NCBI RefSeq assembly: GCF_045277565.1
Contig: NZ_CP123584.1
Coordinates: forward strand, 558,001 to 622,000
From: Aliisedimentitalea scapharcae
GTDB lineage: Bacteria; Pseudomonadota; Alphaproteobacteria; Rhodobacterales; Rhodobacteraceae
Reading direction: 5' to 3'
DNA: 64,000 nucleotides
Shown here: piece by piece, positions 26,435 through 38,043 of the stretch
Numbering within the stretch: the first letter of the stretch is position 1
Layout: each line of letters begins with the position of its first letter
Translations under genes and position numbers: made by a program
The notes under the pieces: generated by a model
Database searches by the model: none
Told to the model about the DNA's origin: nothing
Seen by the model: only the letters and a program-made list of their open reading frames with translations

Positions 26435-27180
26435 CGCTGTGGGGCGACTCGGGGTTTGTTCCCAAAACCGGACTTTCCAAATGGCGAACTGAATGAGTCG
26501 AGTCGCGCAAAACCTATATTTGGTATTGGTTTCATTGAGCGCTACCAAATACAGAATGACGACTCGCTGCGCCTCCTCCTGATTTCGAACCGAGTCCTCT
26601 GTGGGACCTCGATATTGATGGCATCTCCATTTATACACCCCCTCTAAGACATTGTTATTGTTTATATATTTGTGATTTTTTGAGAAAGTTGTATTTTTTG
26701 TAAATTAGGGGTTGCGGGTATGGTGGGTTAACCGTAGAACCCCCCTCACCGGCGGCGCTGAGGCGCACAACGGGACGCCAGACGGAGCGGCGGGGACGGA
26801 CGGAAGGTTCGGAACTTGAGCGAAGTGAGGCGGAAAGAATTGGGGATAAGTTGAGCGGGCCGCGCTAGGAAGTTTAGCGCAGTCGGTTGATTTTGTCTCT
26901 CGGGTTGTCGGGTTTAGGCTTGGTGGTCCAACGTTATTTGACATTGCTAATATCTGAAGAGATATGTGGGCGGTTTGGTTCATTTCGATGGATCAGCCTC
27001 GCATATCGCGCTCTTAGGCTTCGGCCGATGATGGAGTGTCAGCTTCACTGTTTGGACGGCTTTCGGTTACTTTGGTAGCTGAAGCACAGACAAACAGAAA
27101 AGACGCATGATGGTTTCAGTAAGGCCATTATGTGGATGTGCAGAGGTTCGAACGTCAAGGACATGATCGCAAGATCATTT
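26435..27180 (+). other. Intergenic region and leader upstream of the rRNA operon
   Basis: About 746 nt without a convincing gene. An AT-rich patch at 26645-26710 is followed by a GC-rich stretch and then the best promoter candidate at 26938-26966. The part after 26967 is probably the transcribed leader of the 16S precursor. Short open frames here have no recognisable product. Confidence 0.6.
26938..26966 (+). promoter_or_regulatory. Candidate rRNA operon promoter
   Basis: A perfect -35 TTGACA (26938-26943) is followed after exactly 17 nt by GATATG (26961-26966), a weak -10. It lies 215 nt before the 16S gene, a normal distance for an rRNA leader. Confidence 0.5.
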
Positions 27181-28652
<1,472 letters not shown>

Positions 28653-28783
28653 GTTCCTAGTCAGCAAGAACTTGTTTTTGTTCGTGGAACACTTAGCAAC
28701 GGTCAGTAATCAAAACTGACCACATCACGGACCAGGCCGTCCTCATATCTCTTCAGCACACACCAGGCCTGCCGGCCTGTCTG

Positions 28784-28860
<77 letters not shown>

Positions 28861-28945
28861 GACATTTTTTGCCATTGGCAGAAATGTCGTTGTCGCGACA
28901 GTGTCTTTTGCGGAGCAAAAGGTCACGATAGCGACTGCATAACGT

Positions 28946-29021
28946 GGGGCCTTAGCTCAGCTGGGAGAGCGCCTGATTTGCATTCAGGAGGTCAGGAGTT
29001 CGATCCTCCTAGGCTCCACCA
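28946..29021 (+). tRNA. tRNA-Ala (TGC)
   Basis: 76 nt with an encoded CCA end. The acceptor stem begins GGGGCCT, the anticodon loop is TTTGCAT with anticodon TGC, and the T arm contains GAGTTCGATCC. It is the second spacer tRNA. Confidence 0.97.
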
Positions 29022-29460
29022 TTACTTTCCCGATTAGATCATCAAGCACTTAGTATTGAGTGTTTGATCGTCCAATCGGACGCACGCAACTTCGGTTGCA
29101 TTGACATCGTTTAGAGAGAAAATCAATCAACACTGTTTGATCGCCACAAGTACGTGGATGATCTCAGTACGGTTCTGGTTCTTCGCAAGAAGGTCCAGAA
29201 GGCGTGATTGGAGATGTTTCCTCGTCTCCTTTGTGCGTATCCCGTCTGAAACGAACAGAGTTGTCCAAGTCAAGTACACTAACCCGGTTCAAATTCTGCA
29301 CGGATTTGAACCAAATGTTCTTCACCCTCCACACGGGTCCGACCGACATCGGAAGTGTGGGTTCGGGGTGAAGAGCGGGAAAGTATGCTTTTGGTTCAGA
29401 AAGTTAAGGCCCCTTTAGTTACCAGCTGGGGTGCCGCGAAAGATCAGTCTTTCTCTTTCT

Positions 29461-32298
<2,838 letters not shown>

Positions 32299-32504
32299 AG
32301 TAAAAGTAAGACTGCTGGCCTCATGTAGCGCTCCGCGCAATAGGCCAACAAAACTGGAACCAAACAAAAGCATACAGCCCCAAAAAATCTTGGCTTGGAC
32401 AGCACAATGTTGATTGATCTCTATCCGCTCTGACAATGAATGGGTGACAACGCGCTTTCCTTTGGAAAACGCTGTCTGTCACTCTCACTGTCCCAGAGCG
32501 GACA

Positions 32505-32517
32505 GTGAGTATTTATT
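32505..32517 (+). repeat. 5' arm of the 5S precursor stem
   Basis: GTGAGTATTTATT is the exact reverse complement of 32638-32650. The two arms enclose 5S rRNA and should form a precursor helix recognised by a processing nuclease. Confidence 0.7.
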
Positions 32518-32520
32518 CGG

Positions 32521-32635
32521 TTTGGTGGTCATAGCACGAGTGAAACACCCGGTCCCATCCCGAACCCGGAAGTTAAGCACCGAAGCGCCAATGGTACTGC
32601 GACTTAAGTCGTGGGAGAGTAGGTCACCGCCAAAC
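32521..32635 (+). rRNA. rrf: 5S ribosomal RNA
   Basis: About 115 nt beginning TTTGGTGGTCATAGCACGAG, with the universal CCCATCCCGAACCCGGAAG segment and GTGGGAGAGTAGGTCACCGC near the 3' end. Ends are estimated from the terminal stem (TTTGG/CCAAA). No initiator tRNA follows, unlike in many Rhodobacterales rRNA operons. Confidence 0.95.
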
Positions 32636-32637
32636 CT

Positions 32638-32650
32638 AATAAATACTCAC
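32638..32650 (+). repeat. 3' arm of the 5S precursor stem
   Basis: AATAAATACTCAC pairs with 32505-32517 around 5S rRNA. Confidence 0.7.
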
Positions 32651-32980
32651 AAAATCTCTCAATTCGATCCAAAACACACACCCAACAAAAAACACCAGAC
32701 AAACTAAATAGCTCGCAAGTCGATATGTCATCGACAAAATTGACGTGTGGCCCTGAAACGCCTCCAGCTTTGTGTAACCTCCGCCCAACCACAGGACGGA
32801 GAAATGAAGGTGGGAGACATCGGCGAGCAGATCATTCAGAGGGTCAAGGAACAGGGCTGAAACCTTCGGGAAATTCGGTGGGCTCAGGATGCGGTGACAA
32901 AATCGTGGCCTCAAACCCATCGCACCGGACGAGCTTGGCTCATCCGGTGCGAAAACCGAGGATTGATTGTCTCTGAGGGA
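32651..32980. other. Gene-free stretch after the rRNA operon
   Basis: 330 nt with no supportable gene. An A/C-rich run comes first. There is an 18-codon frame at 32804-32860 with GGAG too close to its ATG to be convincing, and a strong hairpin at 32921-32951. No tRNA is present. Confidence 0.5.
32921..32951. terminator. Hairpin terminator candidate
   Basis: CGCACCGGACGAG pairs with CTCATCCGGTGCG with one mismatch around a 5-nt loop. It is 30 nt beyond the stop of the small secreted protein gene (minus strand) and could also end the rRNA transcript. No clear U-tract follows on either strand. Confidence 0.5.
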
Positions 32981-33229
32981 TTATCCCGCCTGGCGGGCGT
33001 CCTGCTTGCAGTCGCGTTTGTCGTGCCCGGCACCTTCGGATTGACGGCAATCCTGGCGATCGCCCCGGCGGTCCTGGCGGTTGTCCATGCCGCGTGTGTC
33101 GGCAACCTCATAGCTGGAACTCGCGGGCATCATTCCCGTCTCCAGGACGGGCATCGGCGCGGTCGAAGCGGAAGCCAGAGAGGCGGTGAGCGCAACGGCG
33201 ACGGCGGCGAAGGTGGCTTTGGTGAACAT
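32981..33229 (-). CDS. Small secreted Arg/Asp/Gln-rich protein
   Basis: The 82-residue product has a clear signal peptide (MFTKATFAAVAVALTASLASA), so it is periplasmic or secreted. The mature end is strongly charged, with a near-repeat: RQDRRGDRQDCRQ and HDKRDCKQDARQ, each with one cysteine, which could form a disulfide. I do not recognise a functional family. The ATG at 33229 with AAGGA upstream is preferred over a longer frame from 33310. The 291 nt separating it from boxR appear non-coding. Confidence 0.7.
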   Translation of the reverse strand: MFTKATFAAVAVALTASLASASTAPMPVLETGMMPASSSYEVADTRGMDNRQDRRGDRQDCRQSEGAGHDKRDCKQDARQAG

Positions 33230-33520
33230 GATCTGGGTCCTTTCCCTGTGAGCGGTGTGACCGAACTGCGGCCCGCTCCGTGTCTGATGACACCAATATG
33301 CGCACCCCATCGCCCCAATGCCGGTGAATTTGGGTCAAAAACTTGCGAATACGAGACGCAAAGCCACCCAAACATAACCCAAGACAGCAATAAAACCTCA
33401 GACCCCAACGTGCCCGAATGCGCCTCAAATAAAATCTCCAAACGACACAAAAAAAATACAAACAAAAATCAATGACAGCATAAGAAAGGGCCCAGGATCG
33501 CGCGACACTCTCGCTGTGCG

Positions 33521-34438
33521 TTAGTCCAGGAATTTGTGTTTGGCGATCAAAGTTAGAAATTCTTCCAACGAGAGGGTTTCGTCCTGGCCACTTGTATCGA
33601 GACAGGCTTCGGCGCGGCTGTAAAGAGCTTCCCTGCTGGTCAAGATTGACTGCAGCTGTTCCATGGCTTCCGGATTGCCCGACATTGGACGTTCATCGCC
33701 TTGGGCGCGGACTCTGTTCATGTGTTCGTCGGGTGATGCCTTGACCCATACGGTATGAAAGTTGCTGAGCAATGTGGTGTACGTATCGGGTTCCGCAACA
33801 ATCCCACCAGCCACGGCAAGGATCATGGTTTCATAGGTTGCAATTACGCGATTGATCGCTTGATACTCGAGCTTCCGATAGCCTTCTTGGCCGTAAAGAG
33901 CCATGACCTCGTCAACAGGCATACCGCTTTGCTCTTCGATCTCTGTGTTCAATTCAACAAAGGGCAGAGTCAGCGCTTGTCCGGCCAACCGGCCGAGCGT
34001 GGACTTGCCGGCACCACGCAGCCCGATCAGGCAAATCCGTTGCGCACGCATCGTTGTGACAGGTTCGGGGGCAAGAACCCGTAAAGCGGCCTGTTGTGTA
34101 TCGGCGTTGGCCGAACGGAACAGGTCAGCCACGCGCAGAGCTTCGGATGTCCAGGGATCTTCTTCGCCGGTCAACCATTCGATACGATGGTCAAGCGCGA
34201 TCGCCACACGCTGCAACAGTCCGATAGAGATGTTGCCTTCGCCTGCTTCCAATTGTGCGAGATAACGCGGAGAAACACCGGATCTTTCGGACAGAACACG
34301 GCGTGGTATCCCCTTGCGTTCCCGCGCCTTTCGGACCCTGTCACCGACCCGACCGATCATTTCCTTTACGGATGCTGACACCGCGTCGCCATCAGCGTCA
34401 GAAGTGATCTCTCCACGGAAGTTGGTGATTTCGGCCAT
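33521..34438 (-). CDS. boxR: BoxR/BzdR-type regulator: HTH plus shikimate-kinase-like domain
   Basis: Repressor of aerobic benzoate genes that senses benzoyl-CoA in studied relatives. The 305-residue protein has an XRE-type helix-turn-helix (about residues 31-80: RERKGIPRRVLSERSGVSPR). After a linker, a shikimate-kinase-like domain begins at RICLIGLRGAGKSTLG with an intact Walker A lysine (K145). In the known BzdR/BoxR family this domain binds the effector. The ATG at 34438 is chosen over a TTG at 34471. It is the last gene of the box block, separated from the thioesterase gene by 114 nt that contain TGCA-type sites. Confidence 0.9.
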   Translation of the reverse strand: MAEITNFRGEITSDADGDAVSASVKEMIGRVGDRVRKARERKGIPRRVLSERSGVSPRYLAQLEAGEGNISIGLLQRVAIALDHRIEWLTGEEDPWTSEALRVADLFRSANADTQQAALRVLAPEPVTTMRAQRICLIGLRGAGKSTLGRLAGQALTLPFVELNTEIEEQSGMPVDEVMALYGQEGYRKLEYQAINRVIATYETMILAVAGGIVAEPDTYTTLLSNFHTVWVKASPDEHMNRVRAQGDERPMSGNPEAMEQLQSILTSREALYSRAEACLDTSGQDETLSLEEFLTLIAKHKFLD

Positions 34439-34450
34439 GTCTACGGTATC

Positions 34451-34472
34451 GTTGTGAATAATATTGCACAAC
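34451..34472. promoter_or_regulatory. Candidate BoxR operator at boxR (autoregulation)
   Basis: GTTGTG and CACAAC form an inverted repeat with a 10-nt spacer that contains ATATTGCA. It lies 13 nt upstream of the boxR ATG. The TGCAATATTA core matches the first half of the TGCA-N6-TGCA motif found at the box, ligase and TRAP promoters. Confidence 0.5.
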
Positions 34473-34529
34473 TCTGGTGGTTATCGCGCCAAAATACAAT
34501 GATATATCCCCAAGGTACGGGGTCGTACC

Positions 34530-34543
34530 TGCAGTATCTTGCG
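34530..34543. promoter_or_regulatory. Candidate BoxR operator, second site at boxR
   Basis: TGCAGTATCTTGCG fits TGCA-N6-TGCN. It lies between the thioesterase stop and boxR, about 90 nt upstream of the boxR start. Confidence 0.4.
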
Positions 34544-34552
34544 AAGTCGTGC

Positions 34553-34999
34553 CTATTCTGGCCTGAGGTTCGCGGTGACCACGGCGCGCATATCCTCGGG
34601 GGGAGACTTGGGGCTGAATGCGTTCGGGTCGATGAACACACAGACAAACCGTCCTTCGAAACACAGACTGCCGTTCTGACGCGCATCGACCCGAAAGGTC
34701 ACTGATGTATTGCCCAACTTGACTGGCCAGACCTCACACATCAATCTGTGGCGCGGTGTAACCGGCGAGCGGAAATCGAGGCTCATATGCACAAACGGGG
34801 TGCCGGTTCCACGATCCAGCTCCATTTGAAACCACCCGTCCCCGTCCAGATGGTGTTCCCACCAGGCGTCAATCGCAGACAGGGCAAAGCGGGGCAGATG
34901 GCCGGTATAGGCAATCTGGGCTGGGTCGCAATCCCCCCAGCCGACGCGGATTTCATGTACAAAAGTCGCTTGGTCGGCGCGCGTGTCGTGAGCGGTCAT
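34553..34999 (-). CDS. 4HBT-family acyl-CoA thioesterase of the box cluster
   Basis: The 148-residue hot-dog-fold thioesterase. RVGWGDCDPAQIAYTG near residue 18 is the 4-hydroxybenzoyl-CoA-thioesterase-type active-site segment, with Asp in DCDPA. In Azoarcus a benzoyl-CoA thioesterase accompanies the box genes and frees trapped CoA; the same job is likely here. Its ATG directly follows the boxA stop with no gap, so it is co-translated with boxA. Confidence 0.85.
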   Translation of the reverse strand: MTAHDTRADQATFVHEIRVGWGDCDPAQIAYTGHLPRFALSAIDAWWEHHLDGDGWFQMELDRGTGTPFVHMSLDFRSPVTPRHRLMCEVWPVKLGNTSVTFRVDARQNGSLCFEGRFVCVFIDPNAFSPKSPPEDMRAVVTANLRPE

Positions 35000-36193
35000 T
35001 CAATAGGTTTCCACATGGTACCTGCCATCGTCGCGCATCCTATTGCGCAGCTCTGACCAGTTCAAACCGATACCCCGAGCGATATCCTTGAGCGCCTCTT
35101 CAACTCCCTGCTCCATCGCCTTCAGGCCGCAAATATAGATATACCCATCGGGGTTCTGCAAAAGCTGGGCAACGCGATCCGTTTCGTCGCGCAGCCGATC
35201 CTGAACATATTGCTTGGGGCCATCTTTTTGCCGGGAGAACGCAAAATGTTTGGTCATAAAGCTGTCCGGGATCTTCTTGAGCGGGCCAAAATAAGGCAAT
35301 TCGCTCGAGCGGCGGGCCCCAAATACCAGCGTCATTTTTCCGGTTTCATGAGGCGCCACCCGCAACCGGCGCATCGTAAAGCCCCGGAACGGCGCTGATC
35401 CGGTTCCCGTGCAGATCATGAGAACATCTGCTTGTGGATCCGACGGCAACAAGAAGGTCGAGCCAAAAGGACCTGTCAAATTGATGGTGTCTCCGGGGTT
35501 CAGATCGCAGACATAATTCGAGCAAACGCCGTGTTCTTCACGTTTCACCGTCAGGGATATGTTTTGATAACCGGGACGTTCGCCATCGCGGGGGCTGGAT
35601 ACGGAATAGAGACGCGGGAGATGAGGTTTGCCAGTGTCGTCGGTGCCGGGAGGCAAAATACCGATAGATTGCCCTTCGAGCACCGGCATTGGCGCACCAC
35701 CCATATCCAGAATGATGTGGCGCACGTCGCTGTCGCTGTTTTCGTCAGTCAGGCGATAGTTGCCCTGCACCCGGACCTGCGCGGGTTTGCCCAGATTGTA
35801 CATGTTGATTACGGGTTTCGCTGCGCTGGAAGGGGCCTTGGCCTTGCCACCCGCACCTGCGTGGGCCTGCGCCAGCAAGGCCGCCATTTCGGAATCCAAG
35901 GCTTCGTCAGAACCGGGATCCGTGCCGGATTCGGCAATGTCCTCCTGTTCAGGAAGCTCCATCCAGCCGAATTGCTCCTCAACGGAATAGGGTTGGGCAA
36001 CCACCCGCCATTCATCAATTGAGCCGGTTGGGCAGACCGGTATGCAATCCATGCAGAAATTGCATTTCTCTGCATCTACGACAACATTGTCATCGTCATG
36101 CAGGATTGCCTCCAGCGGGCAGGTCATTTCGCAGGTATAACAGCGGATACAGATTTCAGGATCAATGAGATGCTGCTTGATCGGTGCGGTCAT
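35000..36193 (-). CDS. boxA: Benzoyl-CoA 2,3-epoxidase reductase component BoxA
   Basis: The 397-residue iron-sulfur flavoprotein that passes electrons from NADPH to BoxB for epoxidation of benzoyl-CoA. Two [4Fe-4S] motifs are seen: C15/C18/C21 with C25-P, and C44/C47/C50 with C54-P. A variable Ala-rich linker comes next, then a ferredoxin-NADP reductase fold (RLYSVSSP for FAD, MICTGTGSAPFRGF for NADPH, C-terminal YHVETY). The ATG at 36193 overlaps the stop of the small ferredoxin-like gene as ATGA. BoxA is slightly longer than the reductase core alone because of the ferredoxin domain, as in other BoxA proteins. Confidence 0.95.
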   Translation of the reverse strand: MTAPIKQHLIDPEICIRCYTCEMTCPLEAILHDDDNVVVDAEKCNFCMDCIPVCPTGSIDEWRVVAQPYSVEEQFGWMELPEQEDIAESGTDPGSDEALDSEMAALLAQAHAGAGGKAKAPSSAAKPVINMYNLGKPAQVRVQGNYRLTDENSDSDVRHIILDMGGAPMPVLEGQSIGILPPGTDDTGKPHLPRLYSVSSPRDGERPGYQNISLTVKREEHGVCSNYVCDLNPGDTINLTGPFGSTFLLPSDPQADVLMICTGTGSAPFRGFTMRRLRVAPHETGKMTLVFGARRSSELPYFGPLKKIPDSFMTKHFAFSRQKDGPKQYVQDRLRDETDRVAQLLQNPDGYIYICGLKAMEQGVEEALKDIARGIGLNWSELRNRMRDDGRYHVETY

Positions 36194-36366
36194 TGCGTCT
36201 CGCGTTTCTTGGACAGGATGACGTCGGGCACCACCAAGGCTTCGATCAACGGCATGCACAATCCGACGCAATCCGCGCACCCGACACAGGGACCTTGAAG
36301 CTCCGAGATCTCGGAAGACAAGGAATTTACGCGTGGGGTTTCAGCTTTGCTACGGTTGATCTGCAT
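36190..36366 (-). CDS. Mini-ferredoxin-like protein with one CxxCxxCxxxC motif, coupled to boxA
   Basis: The 58-residue product has cysteines at 27, 30, 33 and 37 (CVGCADCVGLCMP), the exact spacing of a single [4Fe-4S] ferredoxin site. The rest is hydrophilic with a basic C-terminus (ILSKKRETQ). The ATG at 36366 has GGAG seven bases upstream. Its stop overlaps the boxA start by ATGA, so translation of the two is coupled. It is too small for most gene callers. I do not know a named box gene of this kind. A plausible role is electron transfer to or assembly of BoxA; a regulatory leader peptide is the alternative. Confidence 0.7.
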   Translation of the reverse strand: MQINRSKAETPRVNSLSSEISELQGPCVGCADCVGLCMPLIEALVVPDVILSKKRETQ

Positions 36367-36489
36367 GACAGAGCTCCGGACTGGAATGGGTCGGGTCGAG
36401 CGATAGAATGCAACGTGGCGCGTCGGGATTATCCTGACGAATCATAGGTTAGCACAAGATATGGCATTTCCCAAAACCCTCGATGGGGA

Positions 36490-36511
36490 CCGGTGCCCGA
36501 TTGGGCACCGG
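36490..36511 (-). other. Intercistronic hairpin between boxB and the mini-ferredoxin gene
   Basis: A 9-bp perfect stem CCGGTGCCC/GGGCACCGG with a GATT loop begins 9 nt after the boxB stop. No U-tract follows, so it more likely protects or processes the upstream boxCB message than terminates it. Confidence 0.55.
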
Positions 36512-36519
36512 ACGGTTGG

Positions 36520-37971
36520 TTATGCCATATGAAGTTTGACATATTCAAAATCGCCGGGCTTGTTGTCGATCCCGACTTTGGGTGGTGCAATCCAACCAGC
36601 GTATTTTCCAGGCTCGAAACACGGCTTCATCAGCGATTGGATGAAATCGCCATCTGCCTTGGTCGGCAGCCATTTGGGCAACCCGGCGTCATAGTCAGCA
36701 CCGGTCACCAACCCTCCGTCCGGATCAAACAGCTTGTCGGCAAAGACACCGATTTTGCGGTTGAACGCTTCATGGGGCAGCTTCATTTCGAATTCGACAC
36801 CGGCCTTTTGGATCAGTTTGTTCCAGCGGCCTACACCGCCGGCGGCGTCCTTGGTATAATCGTCGCGCAGTCGCATGTTGATTGCGGTCAGGGCAGGGAC
36901 TTCCTTGCGCACCAGTTGGCCGTCTTCCATATCCCAGACGGTATATGTGTCGTTGGTCAGTTTGTGGTCATCGTCAATCCGGGACTCCATATAGCGTCCC
37001 TTGATCCCGGCGTTGAACGCGTTTGCGGCGTTGGTCGATACTTCTTGGCCGAATAGATCCAGCGACAGCGTGTAATGCAGGTTCAGCTTTTTCTGGATCA
37101 GCGGCAGGTCGATGACACCCAAATCGCGGATCCGGTCGATGTCATAGGGATCGGTGATCCCGGCCTCTTTCATGGCATCGCATGTGCGTTGGATGGTGCG
37201 ACCCACGCCAGTTTCGCCGACGAACATGTGGTGTGCCTCTTCGGTCAACATGAACCGGCAGGTGCGTGACAGAGGGTCAAAGCCAGATTGCGCCAAGCTT
37301 TCCAGCTGCATCTTGCCGTCGCGATCGGTGAAGTAGGTGAACATGAAAAACGACAGCCAATCCGGTGTCTCTTCGTTGAACGCCCCCAGCATCCGGGGCG
37401 CTTCCTCGCTGCCTGAACTGCGGCGCAGCAGATCGTTGGCCTCTTCCCGTCCATCGCGACCGAAATACTTTTGCAACAGATAGACCATTGCCCACAGGTG
37501 GCGGCCCTCTTCGACGTTGACCTGAAACAGATTGCGCATGTCATAAAGCGACGGTGCCGTCAGCCCAAGAAAGCGCTGCTGCTCGACCGATGCGGGTTCG
37601 GTGTCACCTTGTATCACGATCAGGCGGCGCATCAGCGACCGGTATTCACCCGGCACTTCCTGCCAGGCCGGCTCACCAGCGTGTTCGCCACAGGGGATGC
37701 GGCGGTCTTCGACCTGAGGCGCCAGCAGTACGCCCCAGCGGTATTCCGGCATCTTCACATAGTCGAATTTGGCCCACCCCTTGGGATCGACCGACACGGC
37801 CGTGCGCAGGTAGACCATGCTTTCCTGGAAATTTTGCGGGATCAGGTCATTCCACCAGTTGATATAGCCGGGATGCCATTTTTCCAGCGCCTTCAGCACC
37901 CGTTTGTCCGAGCTGAGCCCAACGTTGTTTGGGATCTGGGTATCGTAGCTCACATTGATCAGGTCGAGCAT
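36520..37971 (-). CDS. boxB: Benzoyl-CoA 2,3-epoxidase oxygenase component BoxB
   Basis: The 483-residue diiron oxygenase that, with BoxA and O2, forms 2,3-epoxybenzoyl-CoA. Carboxylate/histidine metal motifs are visible as VEEGRH near residue 155 and EEAHH near residue 243. The length agrees with the family (about 475). The ATG at 37971 with a strong GGAGG upstream is the start; a longer frame to 38031 is not conserved. It is 72 nt after boxC, with a strong hairpin in that gap. Confidence 0.96.
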   Translation of the reverse strand: MLDLINVSYDTQIPNNVGLSSDKRVLKALEKWHPGYINWWNDLIPQNFQESMVYLRTAVSVDPKGWAKFDYVKMPEYRWGVLLAPQVEDRRIPCGEHAGEPAWQEVPGEYRSLMRRLIVIQGDTEPASVEQQRFLGLTAPSLYDMRNLFQVNVEEGRHLWAMVYLLQKYFGRDGREEANDLLRRSSGSEEAPRMLGAFNEETPDWLSFFMFTYFTDRDGKMQLESLAQSGFDPLSRTCRFMLTEEAHHMFVGETGVGRTIQRTCDAMKEAGITDPYDIDRIRDLGVIDLPLIQKKLNLHYTLSLDLFGQEVSTNAANAFNAGIKGRYMESRIDDDHKLTNDTYTVWDMEDGQLVRKEVPALTAINMRLRDDYTKDAAGGVGRWNKLIQKAGVEFEMKLPHEAFNRKIGVFADKLFDPDGGLVTGADYDAGLPKWLPTKADGDFIQSLMKPCFEPGKYAGWIAPPKVGIDNKPGDFEYVKLHMA

Positions 37972-38016
37972 GTCTTTCCTCCGTTGACTCAGGTCATACA
38001 GCGCGTTGCGCCGTAG

Positions 38017-38036
38017 GGTGCGTGCTTGCACGCACC
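38017..38036 (-). repeat. Intercistronic hairpin between boxC and boxB
   Basis: GGTGCGTGC and GCACGCACC form a 9-bp perfect stem with a TT loop centre. The GTAGGGTGCGTGCTTGCACG sequence looks like a dispersed intergenic palindrome (REP-like). It lies within the operon, 7 nt from the boxC stop. Confidence 0.55.
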
Positions 38037-38043
38037 GCTTGTT

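Noticed and set aside
26456..27078. Short plus-strand frames between the LysR gene and 16S rRNA
   Set aside because: No ribosome binding sites, no family match, and the area overlaps the rRNA promoter and leader.
32804..32860. 18-codon frame (MKVGDIGEQIIQRVKEQG) after the rRNA operon
   Set aside because: GGAG is only two bases from the ATG, no homologue is recognised and nothing couples it to a neighbour; possibly a gene fragment, but unsupported.
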